Below, piece by piece: positions 1 through 12,239 of a stretch of 64,000 nt of DNA. Below the pieces are notes generated by a model. That model was not told the origin of the DNA, ran no database searches, and saw only the letters and a list, made by a program, of their open reading frames with translations. Position numbers and translations under genes: made by a program. The first letter of the stretch is position 1. Each line of letters opens with the position of its first letter. Source of the DNA: Mucidula mucida (lineage: Eukaryota > Basidiomycota > Agaricomycetes > Agaricales > Physalacriaceae); NCBI GenBank assembly GCA_015501055.1, contig JADNYV010000194.1, forward strand, positions 1 through 64,000. The letters run 5' to 3'.

Positions 1-460
1 AAGCAGCTGATCGCCAACGTCCAGTATGATCTTCTTCGCGATGCCGTCTTCGTGCAGCGCAGGTATCGGCAGCGTAAGCACCCATGGGAACATGTCGATG
101 ATAACGGTGATCCCGGAAAGTTGGACATGTTCTGTACGTCGTTATGCCATGTTTCGCTTATGGCCTTGGTCTCCGCACTATTATGGTCTGAGTTCTGCCC
201 AAACCCGACGCGTGAAATGAATTCCAGCCTGACAGAAAATCAGCGAACGTCGTTAGACATAGAGCAATAAGTAAATACGGACGTGCAGAGTGACAGGTAA
301 TCGTAGAGGTTGATTTGCAGAGGACCGGAGCCTTCGTTCTTCTCTATGTCAGCCGTCAGACGAGCGACACACTTCAGAAGGTGTCAAACCGGAGATACAA
401 CCTGAAAGGTACATGGCATACCTGCTCTGCACACTTGACGACGTCCTCGGTCATCCCTTT
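1..460 (-). pseudogene. Cytochrome P450 fragment (N-terminal/middle part), runs off left edge
   Basis: On the minus strand three short exon-like blocks read as the helix-rich region preceding the I-helix of a fungal P450. They contain a stretch like LTADIEKNEGSGPLQINLYD, then LEFISRVGFGQNSD after a GT..AG intron (acceptor near 229), then ITVIIDMFPWVLTLP. This matches the usual fungal P450 order (NLYDYLS, then LE.IG..GFG, then D.FPW..). The frame shifts by one base near position 100 between the second and third blocks, so the copy is probably broken. The haem-binding Cys region would lie left of the window and is not visible. Family recognition is by motif only; confidence is moderate. Confidence 0.5.
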
Positions 461-2681
461 AACGGCGGTCGCACTACAGTAATCAGACAGACGGATGTGC
501 GTACGCCGCGGCCTTGGAGGCAGGGGCGCGAGGATCCAAGCAATGCATTGGGTAAGAAAACAGCGGCAACGCGGAAAATGTTCGGGTTATGGTTTCGGCG
601 TGTTCACACTACTTTACAATTCGGAATCACTGGAGGCTAAATACAAGAACAAAAGTGGCACCGAAAAAAGAAACCATGATGTTCCAGATGTCCCTCATCT
701 CGCCAAGGACTGTCAAGATGGAAGTTTTTATCGACCTGATATGATCAGCAATTGTGGGGGGTACCTCCGAAGCTTGAGGACTTTTGCCTTGGAGATTAGT
801 TTCCGAAATGAAAGGCAATACAGCGCACATACTGTTCAAGACGAGCTGGCTCGCGTAACGAAAGTTGCCTATTGAGGCTTTGCCATCAGCTTTGTACAAT
901 AGCCGCACAAAGTACTTACTGCCACTCGGCGGCGATCGTTCTGTCGAAATGTGATGATCAGCAATTGACAATTTAGTAATAGCACCCCAATGGAAAACCT
1001 ACTCTACGGCGGCAAGTCCGTACTCTACAGTGTCAAGTCGCCGACGGATATCCTGCCTGTCAAATTATTGTTACTAGCTTGTATGACATTTGTTCCACAC
1101 TCACTGGAACCGCGCATTTTGAGCGCGGTCTTGCGCTGTCTGGCTGGAAAGACCAGCAATGGCAGACCTTCGTCAAATTAGCATTTGTTAATGGAAGTGG
1201 TCCGAACACTCACTCCAGCCTGGCCTGCGCAGACGTTCCCGTCAATGTCGCCCTGCGGGATGAACGTTAAGATTTGGCGTAACGGATACTACAGTCGGCG
1301 AATATCGGCGTACAAGTTATTGGCAATGACCGTTTCACTGCCCAAAAGTTAAGGCTACTCGTCCACTGACAGTAATTTAGTACTTACAGGCCATTTAGGG
1401 TGACAGCAGCAGGGTCTGAAGACGAATTCGAGCTTGACGGCTCAAGAGTTGGGGGGGTCATTATCGACTGACGCAGGCGCAGGCGCAGAACCAGGACAGT
1501 GTATCTTATATGACGGCTAGCCATTCTTTATACGATTTGGGCAGTAGCTACCAGTCGGTGGTCGAGGTTCTTGATTTAGGGGTTGGCTTCTCTTCAGAGT
1601 CGATAGCGGTGACTCGGATGCTGCATGTGTTAAGGCAAGGCCTGTTTGGGAACTAGTAGAATTTCGTGTTCAACGCCTTGACTCAACACAACAGTGTTGT
1701 CCCCCGTTAATGGCAAGCCCGTAAAACACTTGAAAGCTACATATGAAGATTGTCGATTCCGATCCGCTCCCGCGGACGAGTTCAAAACAGCAAGTTCTGG
1801 GGATGTGTGACTTCTATTGCAGTGGACACGACATCAATCGCGACGATCTTGGGGAACTTGGTCACCGGGTCCGGGGCACTCCATCATACGTATGGCTTCT
1901 TACAAGGCAACATGTCATTGGGGACACCAGTCGAAGCATCCATATTTGTTCTTCGACATTCACTGGTTGAATAAGAGAGATAGTCAACACTAGAACAAGC
2001 GTCCTTTCAAGCTGCCAGTTTCAATATAAGATATTGCCAGCATTGGCTGTACGACAACGCCGGAGGCGGGACCAGCGGGAGTGGTGCGCCTCATGACGCT
2101 CCGTGGGGCAGGCTGGTCGCTTAAAAAGGCGGAGCACCGTTTATGGCGGCGATTACGAGATACCGGATGGGAGCGCGCGCTAAAGTTGCAGCCAACTGCA
2201 GGGCCCTATCTCAGTATTATGTTCCTGTCGACAAACCAAGGTGTGTCTACACAATCCCAACGAGTGGAGGACACCAAAAGGTACAATGGACGACGGTCAC
2301 ACGTTCCAGGTACACGGGAATTTACCCATCCATACATAAGAGGTGGTCCAAGTGAGGCACAAGTAGTAGGCTGGCCCCATAACCTGTCCACCGCACAAGC
2401 CGCAGTGATATACGAGGACAGAAACAATGTATACGAAGGCTATACACAAACATGCGACGTAGAACCCAAAAGGAGCGCGGAGAACATCGCAATCAATGGC
2501 CAGAATGACGATTGGTCATTAAGATTCGCTGTGAGGTACCTTGAAGGATTGTAAGCCTGGAGTTCCGGAACATTAAGAAGGGATACAGGTGCAACACCTA
2601 AAGACCAGATGCCCAAGTGGTCGTTCTTTCTTTGGATGATCACCGCGATCACCAATTGCCAAGTCACCTGTGGTATTAATT
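461..2681. other. Unassigned region without a recognised gene
   Basis: Only short open frames occur here (for example 627-971 minus, 1750-1974 plus, 2081-2554 plus). None shows a motif I can place. The 157-codon plus-strand frame at 2081-2554 is the longest, but it has no recognisable domain and no convincing intron context. There may be remnants of decayed genes. Nothing can be named. Confidence 0.4.
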
Positions 2682-3814
2682 CTATGCCCGTGCCGCGATG
2701 AAGATGAGATGTAAGGACACGTAGTATTTTGATTCGACCGGCTTATACCTAAGAAAGGAGATAAAGCCGTACACCCGATGTCGATGTAATGTAGTAGCAC
2801 GTCGAGAACAAGGTTCCGCATCTGGCTTCACGATGGACGACATCGATCGAGATAGAACAGGTACTGTCACCATATGAGGACGGTCTTGCATAGCGGGAAA
2901 GGCCTTCTGAAAGTATAGACCCAACAGCATGATACAAAGCATACTACAAGTACAGTGATAGCAAAAACACAGCATCATCAAATCGTCGCCTTCACTGAAA
3001 ACATCAGTGACTAGCCTCTCACTTTCAAAGACACGGACTTTAACCTGCGACCACGCCCCCGCCGCCACAATCAACGCCTGCTCAAATTGCCCCCGACACA
3101 GCTTGCACGTGAGATTGCCCGCGCTCCGCTTCATCGAAGCCACTAATAACGGCGGTGAGAGATCTACGAAAGCATTACCATCAGCTTTCAGCCTTCTTCT
3201 ACGAGTAGCCAACCGACCTGGTTTCGCCTCATCCACCAGCCTTGCCGCAGCGAGCGCCCACGCCCGCTGCGAATCCAAACCACATCCATGTGCCTGTGGC
3301 CGCACGCACAAAATATCCTTCAGCGCCGCCATCCGCTGCAAATGCAGAAAAACCAGCCGCTTGACGTACCGGCCGCCCATGCGCTCCGCCATATCTTCAG
3401 TGACTCTCCTCATGTTGTACGACAGCAGATGACCCGACACGAGCACTGCCAATGCATTAATGTCGTGATGCGCGGCGAGCATGTAAACCTCCATGGGGTG
3501 AAGGGGGGCATGCGAGTACTTGGTTGAGGTGATGAGCGTCGGTGGAGAAAGGCCGTAGAGCGGAAAGTCGTCAACCACAGAGACGAGGACGTCGAACGGG
3601 GGATCGAAAGGCGCAATAGGAAGGTTGTAGACGGCGTGAAGAATGATATTGAGAATGTGCGAGTCTTCGTCCACCAGGACGATACCCGCATTCACTAGCA
3701 ATTTGCCAAACACATTATTCAACGCTTTGTCCAGCATACTGCGGTGTGAGTAGAAGAGAATACGATCGGAGCTTTTGAGCACGATATCGGGGGAAACAGA
3801 AGGTATGACATAGG
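2682..3814 (-). CDS. BTB/POZ-domain protein (basidiomycete type)
   Basis: The open frame encodes a BTB/POZ-like fold. It begins just after an acceptor near 3815 with PDIVLKSSDR, the usual opening of basidiomycete BTB proteins (D..L.SSDG..F..H). It continues with the H/S..ML..A motif, then DSHILNIILHAVYNLP and the helical half containing MEVYMLAAHHDINALAV. A CKLC pair sits near residue 230. BTB domains mediate dimerisation and often recruit Cullin-3. Here no KELCH or MATH partner is visible, as is usual for the expanded basidiomycete family. The first exon (about 3880-4000) is uncertain, and the hydrophobic C-terminal tail after residue about 270 may be read-through beyond a missed intron. Confidence 0.65.
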
Positions 3815-4799
3815 CTGTTGAATGAAATACCGTCGATACTGAACAATCGTCACCAACCTACAGAACCGCAGGTCAGAAAAAGGCATTCCGGCAACCATGA
3901 CCACCCATAGAGTCAATGAAAGTTTGAGCAGCGTCAAATGCGGGTGAACAGACTGAAGTTGGAGAGGGTATGACGTCTTCAAGGGTGCCCGCTCGTTCAT
4001 TTCCGGTCTTCTGGCAAGTCGTTAGTCGCGCTGCACAAGCGTCCGTAGGTCGCAAAACAGACCATAAGCTCCTGATAGGGAGACCCGTTGAGGCCCTTCA
4101 ATGACCGAGGGGCAATATTATCATGATCATCAACATCGTTCCATGCAATAAACTCGGACGTCATGGCCTCTATCTCATGCTGTATGTTTGGGTCGTCCTC
4201 TGCATATATATAGCATCACCTTCTCTAGCGCAGACAAAAGCAAAACTAGCTTACCAGTTGTCAAGTTGGTAGCGTCCGTGTACATGATGAACGCAAGAAT
4301 GGAGAGTGTATGCGGCGTTTGTGGGACGCTTCTTTGCCATATCCCTTCCCAACTGATATAAGCGCCGAAGACGGCTTCTTAGCGGTCGAGAGGGAGGAAT
4401 GAATGTTGTGTCAATATCCAGTACTCGCCCTGTCCCAAAAAGGTCAAAGCGTCGTAGATATGATCCTTCAAGCATGTCTTTTGCCTACTTCGAGTAGACA
4501 TTCAGAAATCTGTAAGCAATGCCTTTGATGCCGATGCTGCGTCAGGTGAGAATCACGGCGCGAGGTTGCGATGCACGAGGTAGCCAATCTCATCTTTGCA
4601 TCTAACATTGATTAGCTCAAAGGCAAGGTGGAATGGAACTGCTTACGATGGGACCTCTTTCTAGCATTGAGTACAACGAGAAGAATGCAAACCGCCTGGA
4701 GTACAGCTTTGCAGACTGTGGATGGAGGTATAACCTGTCACTGGCTGTCCTTGTATGGCAAAATGACGAAAGACATGTGAGTCGGTGCTAAGGAAAAGC
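3815..4799. other. Intergenic; possible first BTB exon, otherwise nothing clear
   Basis: A short minus-strand exon around 3880-4000 could supply the N-terminus of the BTB gene. A 74-codon minus frame at 4251-4475 has no recognisable motif. Confidence 0.3.
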
Positions 4800-5590
4800 A
4801 CGGTATGGCGGGTAACCCGCGGGACGGGTACGGTATCCGAGCGCCCATACCGCGGTATACCGCCGACACCGCCACATCCAACTTGCCTTAAATGGCTGTT
4901 CCTATGATTGTTAGGTTCACTGCGCCGCCGTGCAGAAGCATCCGACGATGACGACGACAACGAATTGGACCGGTACCTCAACATGAAGACGGTCCGTGTC
5001 GACAATGTAATCAATTGGTGGACGAAGCACCGGCTCGAGTTCCCTCGATTATCGTGCATGGCCCTCGACTACCATACTATCCCAGGTGAGTTGACATGGA
5101 TTTATATATCTGCTAATTCTAACATCTGGTTATCTCACAGCCACATCGGTCAATGTGGAGCGTGTATTCAGTCGCGCACGTTGACTTATTACGTGGGAAC
5201 GGAATCGACTCGGTGCACAGAGTATCCGTGCGCTGATGTGCCTTGGAGCTTGGAGCATTCTCGGGTATGTTAGTAATGATGTTTTGCTGGATATCATGAA
5301 GGATGGTGCTGTCTGTGTTGCAAAGGAAGACATGGACAAGGAGGATATTGATTTTGAGTCCGGTTTCGATACTATTGTACTTACAGACAGCGATAACGAG
5401 TAGAATACCTCAATACTAGGTTGTTTTTACTGTAGGAGGATGATAGAGTGAGCTTTAGTTGACGGGTCATGGTATACGGCAGTATACCATATACCGACCC
5501 GTACCCGTATACCGTGGGTCCGGTATGCGGTATTGGCGGGTCGGGTAGACGGAGTCAGGCCGTTACCCGCGGTATTACCCAGGCTATTCC
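4800..5590 (+). mobile_element. Internally deleted hAT transposon copy
   Basis: A transposase C-terminal exon pair is flanked on both sides by G/C-rich subterminal repeats built from GGGTACGGGT/ACCGCGGTA-like words (about 4805-4872 and 5464-5583). The right end, read on the minus strand, starts GGGTAATACCGCGGGTAACGG. No N-terminal transposase (BED finger, DDE catalytic core) is present, so the copy cannot move by itself. The exact termini and target duplication could not be fixed by eye. Confidence 0.6.
4908..5403 (+). pseudogene. hAT transposase C-terminal dimerisation domain
   Basis: Two exons (to 5085, then from 5141, ending at TAG 5401-5403) are joined by a GT..AG intron of about 55 nt. 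The joined product gives the hallmark hAT C-terminal signature: D.LDRYL, then WW..HR.EFPRLS.MALDY, then PATSVNVERVFS, then a cluster like ALMCLGAW. It ends with an acidic tail, as in other basidiomycete hAT transposases. The domain mediates transposase multimerisation. Upstream catalytic domains are missing, so this is a remnant. Confidence 0.75.
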
Positions 5591-6429
5591 TTAGTTGGTG
5601 CGGCATAACATGTATCTTCTGATGTGATTCCAAGGTGTACCAGCTGGCGTGTTTTTGCCAACTTGAGGAGCCCAAATTATGCTGGAAGAATTTTTCCAAC
5701 AACCATGGCCTGTAGAACCATTGGTTGTCAAATCCTGGAGGAAATGTGAGCACTCACCAATATGAAAAACCATCGTCTGCTGGCTTTATTGTTCTAAAAC
5801 ACCATATCACATAGACCCCGCTGCCTTTTCCGTCATTGCACTGTTGTCTTTTCATTGGCTACAGCTAGTTAACAGAGCAGAACAGCTAGAGATTTGAGTA
5901 ACATCAGCTCTTGATTGCCAAATTTGGCCAACATTTAGTGGCATGTGATGTTCCTCTCTTTCTCCTTAACAATCAAAATAACAATAATGTTGCACACTAT
6001 ATGTATCAAAGCTGAAGTGCTGAAGCCTTAGACAGCAATTAGTAATTATATTTCTCTTATGGACCCACATCCTACACCTAACTTTTGTTCTAGGCTAATT
6101 CAAAAGATTTGCTATAAAAAAGGGACGCGCTGTATAACAGCCCGCCAGTAACGCATCAAGCAGTGGTCCAAGTATGTTGGCTTTTCTCATTTGTGGGGCT
6201 TGCTGAAGCGGCTCTTAAGGATGTAAGCAAACCATATGCCTTACCCCTTTCCCTAGTTATCGCTACAGTTGGGTGAAGAACAGCACTATCAAACATTTCT
6301 CTCTATACTAACAGCAAATTTATCTATGAATGCAAAGTTCTATACTAATTGCACTCTTGCATTACCTCAGCCTATTAAAGCCTCAAAGACGTGCACCAAC
6401 CACATGAAGGAACATTAGAACCAACCTCC
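5591..6429. other. AT-rich stretch without a recognised gene
   Basis: Low GC compared with the flanking hAT copy. A short minus frame (5591-5773) cannot be placed. This marks the left edge of the decayed, AT-rich block. Confidence 0.35.
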
Positions 6430-7720
6430 GCTTTCCGCTTTTTGCAAAGTTGTGAAGACTACACTGGCTGATTTGCAGGATCTCAACTCAAAGATTGTTC
6501 AGGCAAGGGAATTGCTGGATAATCTCCTCTTAGCATGCCAACAAGTGCAATTATATTTTGAAGATGTGAAATCTCTTCTTCATCCTACGTGACCTATTCC
6601 CAATAAGCTTCTAACCAAAATATTCAACCACTGTTTATTGAAAGAGTACAATAACAAAGCTCCTAACTCACTCAACCCTCAAGCTGCGCCTTAGCTTTTG
6701 AGATCCGTCTTTTGTTGTTGGAGAGAACTTGCACTCAACTCGCCTCTGTTTTAGACACATATCTTGCTGGATTTCAACAAGCACAGGGGGCACATTACAG
6801 ATCATCAGTGTGCATACAAAGTGGGCGTGTTTACTGAGCAGTTGAGAGGTCTTCCTATAATGGTTTATCTTGGCAGTGAGGTTGCTCTCAAGCACCATCT
6901 GGTCCTGCCAGCTCTTGAAGTCAGCATACCTCGTTGGCAGTACTTGATAGTAGACCTTTCACAATCATTCTTGCAGCACTTTCTGGGAATAACTTCTCAA
7001 TGCTGCAATTCCTTTTCCTATGCTACAATAATGAGGACAATTGGCCTTTTAAACTTGATGTCTTCAACACAGTGAGTGCATCTGTTCTTCACAGTCTGGA
7101 GGTTTCCATTATCAAAATGGGCCAAGCATTAGACCATGTTGCCCTTCCTTGGTCTCGGCTCATCTCCATTGTGTCTTTTCCTGTGTGAACCGCAGATGGT
7201 TTAAAAAACTTGTATACCTGCACAGAATTAGAGCATCTTGATATTAAAGCCAATAGTCTCAATATACATACACTCATTCATGGTAATATTCTACTTCCAA
7301 ACCTTTGCCACCTCACCATCAATGAGGGTAAAAGTGCCTCTGGTTATAGCAAAGAGTTTTTCTCTACATTAGTAGTCCCTGCTTTGTACAACCTTACCTT
7401 CAAAATAACAACAAAATGGTTCTCCATTTTCCAACATTGCTCCTGCTGCTAGGGAACTTGACAAAGCTAGAGATAGATTGCAAAATAAACTCGCATAACG
7501 AGAATACTCAGCATCTTTTAGACTTTTTTATACTTACAAACCATATCAAATGGTTATGGTCTTAATCTTGAGTTTTGTCACGGTCTCAATCTTTCCAAAT
7601 ATGCAGATAGCACCGCCTCCAGACTACCATGTTTACAATTCTTGGATATTGACAAATGCCAATGTAGTTGTTACCTTGGCAAGAATCTGGATCCATTTAT
7701 TAATATAATATGCTCTTAAT
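6430..7720 (+). pseudogene. Decayed F-box protein gene (copy 1)
   Basis: Read across stops, the strand gives the coiled segment KIVQARELLDNLL, then LLHPT, then an F-box-like PIPNKLLTKIFNHC. Next come GHITDHQCAYKVGVF, LRGLPIMVYLGS and LEVSIPRWQ, and near 7620-7660 RLPCLQFLDID. The order is the same as in the F-box genes at 20852, 26545 and 29206. The closest relative is the fragment at 26545-27240, which shares GHITGRQCVYKVG. Several in-frame stops and an AT-shifted composition show long decay. Confidence 0.65.
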
Positions 7721-8029
7721 TTTCAAATAAGACCACAGAAGAGATGGACTCTGTTTGCAATATTAATGGAAATTCATAGCTTATAATTGGAGCGGGCTCC
7801 AGTTCAAACAATGTTCTGGAAACAGTCTGGCTTCCACATTGAATGTACTTTGGGCTGAAAAATAGGTAACAGGAAACTTCCCCAATGTCACCTTGCTGGG
7901 AGAAGTATAGTTTTTTGTTCACTTACAGTATGCTGCAGAATCATGTTTGCTGTTCTCCAAGTATGCAGGTAAAGCTGACATTGTAACCTTTCTTACCTAC
8001 AATATAATTCAAATGTTTGCTAATATTCA
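7721..8029. other. AT-rich intergenic/decayed sequence
   Basis: No reading frame worth naming. It lies between the decayed F-box copy and the decayed CE9 copy. Confidence 0.3.
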
Positions 8030-9413
8030 AGCATATAGAACATCAGTAACACCACTGTACTATTCTGCCCTTTTGCGCCACCAAATTGAATACTTCTACA
8101 TTCAGCCCCAATAAGGAAGCGACATAGACTGAAACAAGTGCCGCACTCGGCATTTTCTCCATCTCTAACATAGTCTAATATAGCAATAATTACATCAATG
8201 TTTATAAACAATATCTTGGAGAAAGAGCTTACCCAGGCTGCAGTGAATCAAGTGTATCATATCAACCTCTGCTAAGGAGAAAAACAACATTTACAGCAAT
8301 GGACTTCAACAGATCATCCAGTGTTGTGTTATGGGTAAAGCTAAACAAAGAGCAAAGATGTTAACCCAAAACACAAGATTAAGCAAATACACTTATGTCC
8401 GTTGCGCTTTTCAATTTGCCGCGAACAAACATGCGTTGCCCAGGTCTCGCTAACAGCCAGCATCAGTAGTTTAATGTAACAGCCTATTCCCCTTAAATTG
8501 CGGTTAGATGAAGAAGGTAAAGGTTGAAGGAAAACATACTGAATCCAGGCAGCACAAGGACAGTAGTGAGCCTGCCAGCGACAATGTTTGTCATGGGTAT
8601 TAAGTCCATCAGACTATGTTGCCATGACTGAACACTGCCCTTTAGGGAATTTCATCTATTAAGCCTGGTGCAGACTCAACTTGTATGCCCATATAAGAGT
8701 GAAGGTTAAGGATCCTGCAGTATCAAGTTAGAAGAAAATACAAAAAGACATGTCAGGACAATAACCATGCTTTATTTGGCTTGTTGCTGTTTGCACCAAC
8801 TTGACAGTTCTAATAAATTAAATAATTACTGTGTTAATTTATAGGTTACTATAAATATTGTTTAAGCCTGCATTGCGCGCACTTCACAATATTGCATTTT
8901 AAAACAGCTTAAGGTGTGTTCCCGGCACAAATCTGTTTGATTGATCTCTGTTGTTTACTCTAGGCGGTAAAGAGGGCATAGGGCACTGACCTATGATATC
9001 CTTGATGTTGTAACAGCAATGAACCATCTTTGATGTTGTTCACAGCCAACTAAAGGTGCTGCCTAACCACACCGTTGCATGAGCATGCATTGAACCGTTC
9101 TCTGTTGCTAGATCCACAAGGTACAGACTGGGAAGTACAGCAGCTTCCAACACTTGGCTATTGTTTCCTGTGTGTAAGTAGAGTGAGCTGTAGGGGAGAT
9201 TTGCCCTGGCGCAAAAGACAAGGAGTATAGACAGCTGCAAAGTAGTAACAGCACTGTTGAAAACAATCTATGCTGGTCATTCACTGTCAAAAAAGGGTGC
9301 CTGTCTGTGCTATTGCACAGAGATGAAGGTACCAATAAGAGATAGGCACACCTTTTTTGCCTCGCCGTTGTTGTAGGCGGCAACATGTCAGTGATCTTGA
9401 GTATAGGAAGCAA
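8030..9413 (-). pseudogene. Decayed, internally deleted CE9-type amidohydrolase copy
   Basis: Nucleotide blocks match the amidohydrolase gene at 16866-20444 in order and orientation. The 3' end around 8040-8220 corresponds to about 16880-17060. The SANAI/GGLTTALVLPG region around 8535-8700 corresponds to about 19810-19980. The FVPGT-region bases at about 8917-8950 correspond to 20225-20260, and 9270-9400 matches the upstream region at 20440-20580. The middle of the gene is missing. Many differences are C-to-T or G-to-A, often at former CpG sites. No open frame survives. Confidence 0.7.
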
Positions 9414-9631
9414 AATTAAAAGCCTCCAACTTCATCCAGAATGGAATACACACATTGCAAACTGGTCACTGAACACTTTGGAAGAGAGTTGGCATTAGGG
9501 GCATCATTGCCTAAAAGATTTAAATGTGGTAAGTGTATAAATACTTGCCGTTGTATAGATATATGTAACTTAAGCAAGTCACTAATCACCGCATTCCAAC
9601 ATTACCCTTGATGTCAGCATAAGAAAAAACT

Positions 9632-10012
9632 TCAGCAGCTTGGCATGTACACCTGACGCGGAAGCCACATTGTTTTCAGACACCTAGCAGAACCATTTAA
9701 ATCCAATTTAGAGCCCGTTCTAGCCTCAGTCATGACAGCTTTGTGGTCATTGCCATCCACACCAGCATTACAATGAGCGGTAGTCTTAACTGTCTCCTCC
9801 CCATCATGCCTTCCATCCATGGCTGCCAATTGGGAAACTAACATCTCAAAGAACGAGATGATATGACTGCTTAGGGAAGGAGCAAAACCGCAGTTGCCAA
9901 TGTCTAGGGACTGCAGACAAGGCAACCTAAGAGGCGACCTGTCCGCAAGTCTATTGAGGTTGCAACCATTAACAAACACAGGAGTTATGGAAGCATCAGA
10001 AATGCACAACAA
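9632..10012 (-). pseudogene. F-box protein C-terminal fragment (copy 2)
   Basis: A 126-codon minus frame contains RLADRSPLRLPCLQSLDIGN, the leucine-rich tail segment found in the sister copies near 7620 and 15500-15600. Upstream and downstream parts are lost. Confidence 0.55.
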
Positions 10013-11149
10013 TTCGATGTAGTGTTATGAACCGCCATATTTTCACATTTTCACATTCTTTCATATCTTATTGGGGCTTGTCTTATCAACCAACGAACTG
10101 TTTCATCATCTGTTTCGTCACCAATCATACTCCTTTTCATTACCAAAGCCATACTCATGTTGGATGCACACCAAACACATGAATGACATTATACATGCCA
10201 ATACCTTATGGACTTCCTATTGTATACACACCACCAACACTCGTAGCACACATGGTTGTTTCAGTATTATTACTTGCATGCAGTTACCACTCATATTTAA
10301 TGGTTTCACGGACTAGTAGCATACAACACTGGGTTAAGGGTGTGGAGCATCCCTAGCGGAAACATGTATGGACAAGGAGTCCTAAACACAGACTTACTAG
10401 TATATAAGCAGTAATGTAGTATCATGGTACTTCAGTTCCAATCTTGTTTATACACCTGGCCTAGCCTAGTTCTACGAACACGAACACTTTCTGCCTTAGT
10501 TCTTGCTGTGGTATCTGGTTTAGTCTTGTGGCTATAGTCAGTCGCTAACAGAAGATCAGAACTACCTTTGACCACCTACCACACATCCCTGATCGTTAAT
10601 CAGCACTTCGCTGTTTGATCATCACACTTTCCCCTATTCCCTTTCCCTGTTTACAGATTGACGGATTCCTAATTCCAGTGCACGTCCGCATACATGTGTA
10701 TTGGTCCCAGTAGCGCCGGCTAACAGTTAGAGATAACTGCCTTGGGTGCTGGAAGTAGCCGCTCTCACAAGAACGAACTTTTGGCAGTTGCACTTCAGTG
10801 GGCGCTGTTTACGGGTCAACCCCCGTTCCCAGGAAAACTTCGGCTTACCTCACACCAGAGGGACATCGGCTGGGCAATTGCAAACTTGTGACAAGCTCTT
10901 GGGCTCCGTAGATACGTAGTCAGTAGTCAGTAAAATAGCATAGACAGTTACGATACCTACCTACTTTACTTACCTTACGATACACACCATCATTCCCCAC
11001 CCTACCAAGTCCTGGATTCTATTTTAGAACAAGGTGATTCCTCCTTATTCATCCAAACCTCTATTCCCTCATCTGTTTCATTCAAATCTGCATCACCCAT
11101 ATCCCCACTTTCACCCTTTCACTCTCCGATCTCATCACCCCGATTCATC
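10013..11149. other. No gene; likely 5' flank or LTR-type region of the gypsy element
   Basis: No coding frame is recognised. The sequence just before gag has a TATATAAG-like box near 10400 and C/T-rich stretches at about 11030-11140, compatible with a retroelement leader. I could not match it to a second copy downstream, so an LTR is not claimed. Confidence 0.3.
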
Positions 11150-11199
11150 ATGTCCAACGAAGCACCTGAGTCCGGTCATCATGTCGATGCCAAACCCAA

Positions 11200-11781
11200 A
11201 GGCTGGTCCGGTCCCTTGTCAATAAGCCTTACAACTATGACGGGGACAAGACCAAGTACAAGAGCTGGTGGCAATCAATGTTCACATACATCCGTGACAA
11301 GAAGAACACCCTCACATCTGACTCCAAAAGGATTGATGTTGTTCTCTCCTACATCCGAGGAGATCACATTGATGCATGGGTCCAGAACTACTCGGATCAG
11401 AACTTCGACGAGGAAGAAGAGGAATGGACAGTCTCCTGGGCGCAGTTCAAGGAGCACTTGAAGGAGAGATTTGTAGACTCCAATCTTGCGCAAGACATGC
11501 AAGACCAGATCAAGCAGTTGCGCTAGGGGCAAGACACCGCTCAAGATTTTTTCCAGAAGTTTGACACATATGTTGTGCGTCTTCTCAAGACCAATGTCAA
11601 CGAGAAGATTATTGATCAGATCTATGGCAGCCAAGATGTGTTGCCAGAAGAATACAATGATTGGAAGAAACAGATCATCCAGATCAATCAGTTGTGGAGA
11701 AGGCGGATGGCAAGCAAGAGGCCCGGCATGCAGTCCCGGCCCCAGGCTCCGCAGGCGGCTACATTAAGAGCCAATCCTACG

Positions 11782-11812
<31 letters not shown>

Positions 11813-11984
11813 GACGCCCATCACACAACGAGATGTCATCGGTGTTACCTATGGAGGAGCCGGCAGGCCAATGGATATCGACAACACACGTCAAAGGGGA
11901 CTTTGCTTCAGCTGTGGCAAACACGGCCATGTCAGCAGGTTCTGGCCGAAGAAGGGTCGACCCCAGCAGATTTGGGGTCTATAG
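11200..11984 (+). pseudogene. Gypsy gag with retrotransposon capsid and zinc knuckle
   Basis: The frame contains the capsid-like block YDGDKTKYKSWWQSM, then YIRGDHIDAWVQ, then the WAQFKEHLKERF box common to Agaricomycete gypsy Gag. A TAG at 11524-11526 interrupts it, where sister elements would carry a Gln codon. After the C run the frame switches and a zinc knuckle CFSCGKHGHVSRFW appears. Its last metal ligand is Trp instead of Cys, so the CCHC finger is damaged. The start ATG is at 11150, but a frameshift lies near 11215. Confidence 0.8.
11784..11812 (+). repeat. Homopolymer run of 29 C
   Basis: Twenty-nine consecutive C follow GAA at 11781-11783. In the gag frame it would encode a polyproline run. 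The gag frame before it and the zinc-knuckle frame after it differ, so the run length has slipped or was misread. Confidence 0.95.
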
Positions 11985-12239
11985 ACCAAAATGAATGATG
12001 AGGAGAAGAAGAAGTTGGCCGAAGAGTTGGGTTTTGCGAAGCTCCCGCAGTAGACGCAGTCCTGCCGGAGCAGTTATCAAGGGAAGAGTCGTCAGATGCA
12101 GAATCTATTTTTAGTACAGGTACTGAAACATCTAAAATATCATTAACAACTTTACCAACAAAACCTGTGAAAGAAAGATTTAAGCCAAATACGCCCGAGT
12201 GGATCGCAATGAAGATTGGTGATCACGCCAAAAAAAAAG

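Noticed and set aside
1440..1500. Short GCAGGC tandem words
   Set aside because: Only two to three units and no relation to a gene or element; not worth calling a satellite.
2081..2554. 157-codon open frame as a gene
   Set aside because: Low-complexity mix without motif or intron context; no family recognised, so it is left as unassigned.
10320..10980. 5' LTR of the gypsy element
   Set aside because: No matching copy was found after the truncated pol (13512-13724), and TG..CA ends with a primer-binding site were not convincing.
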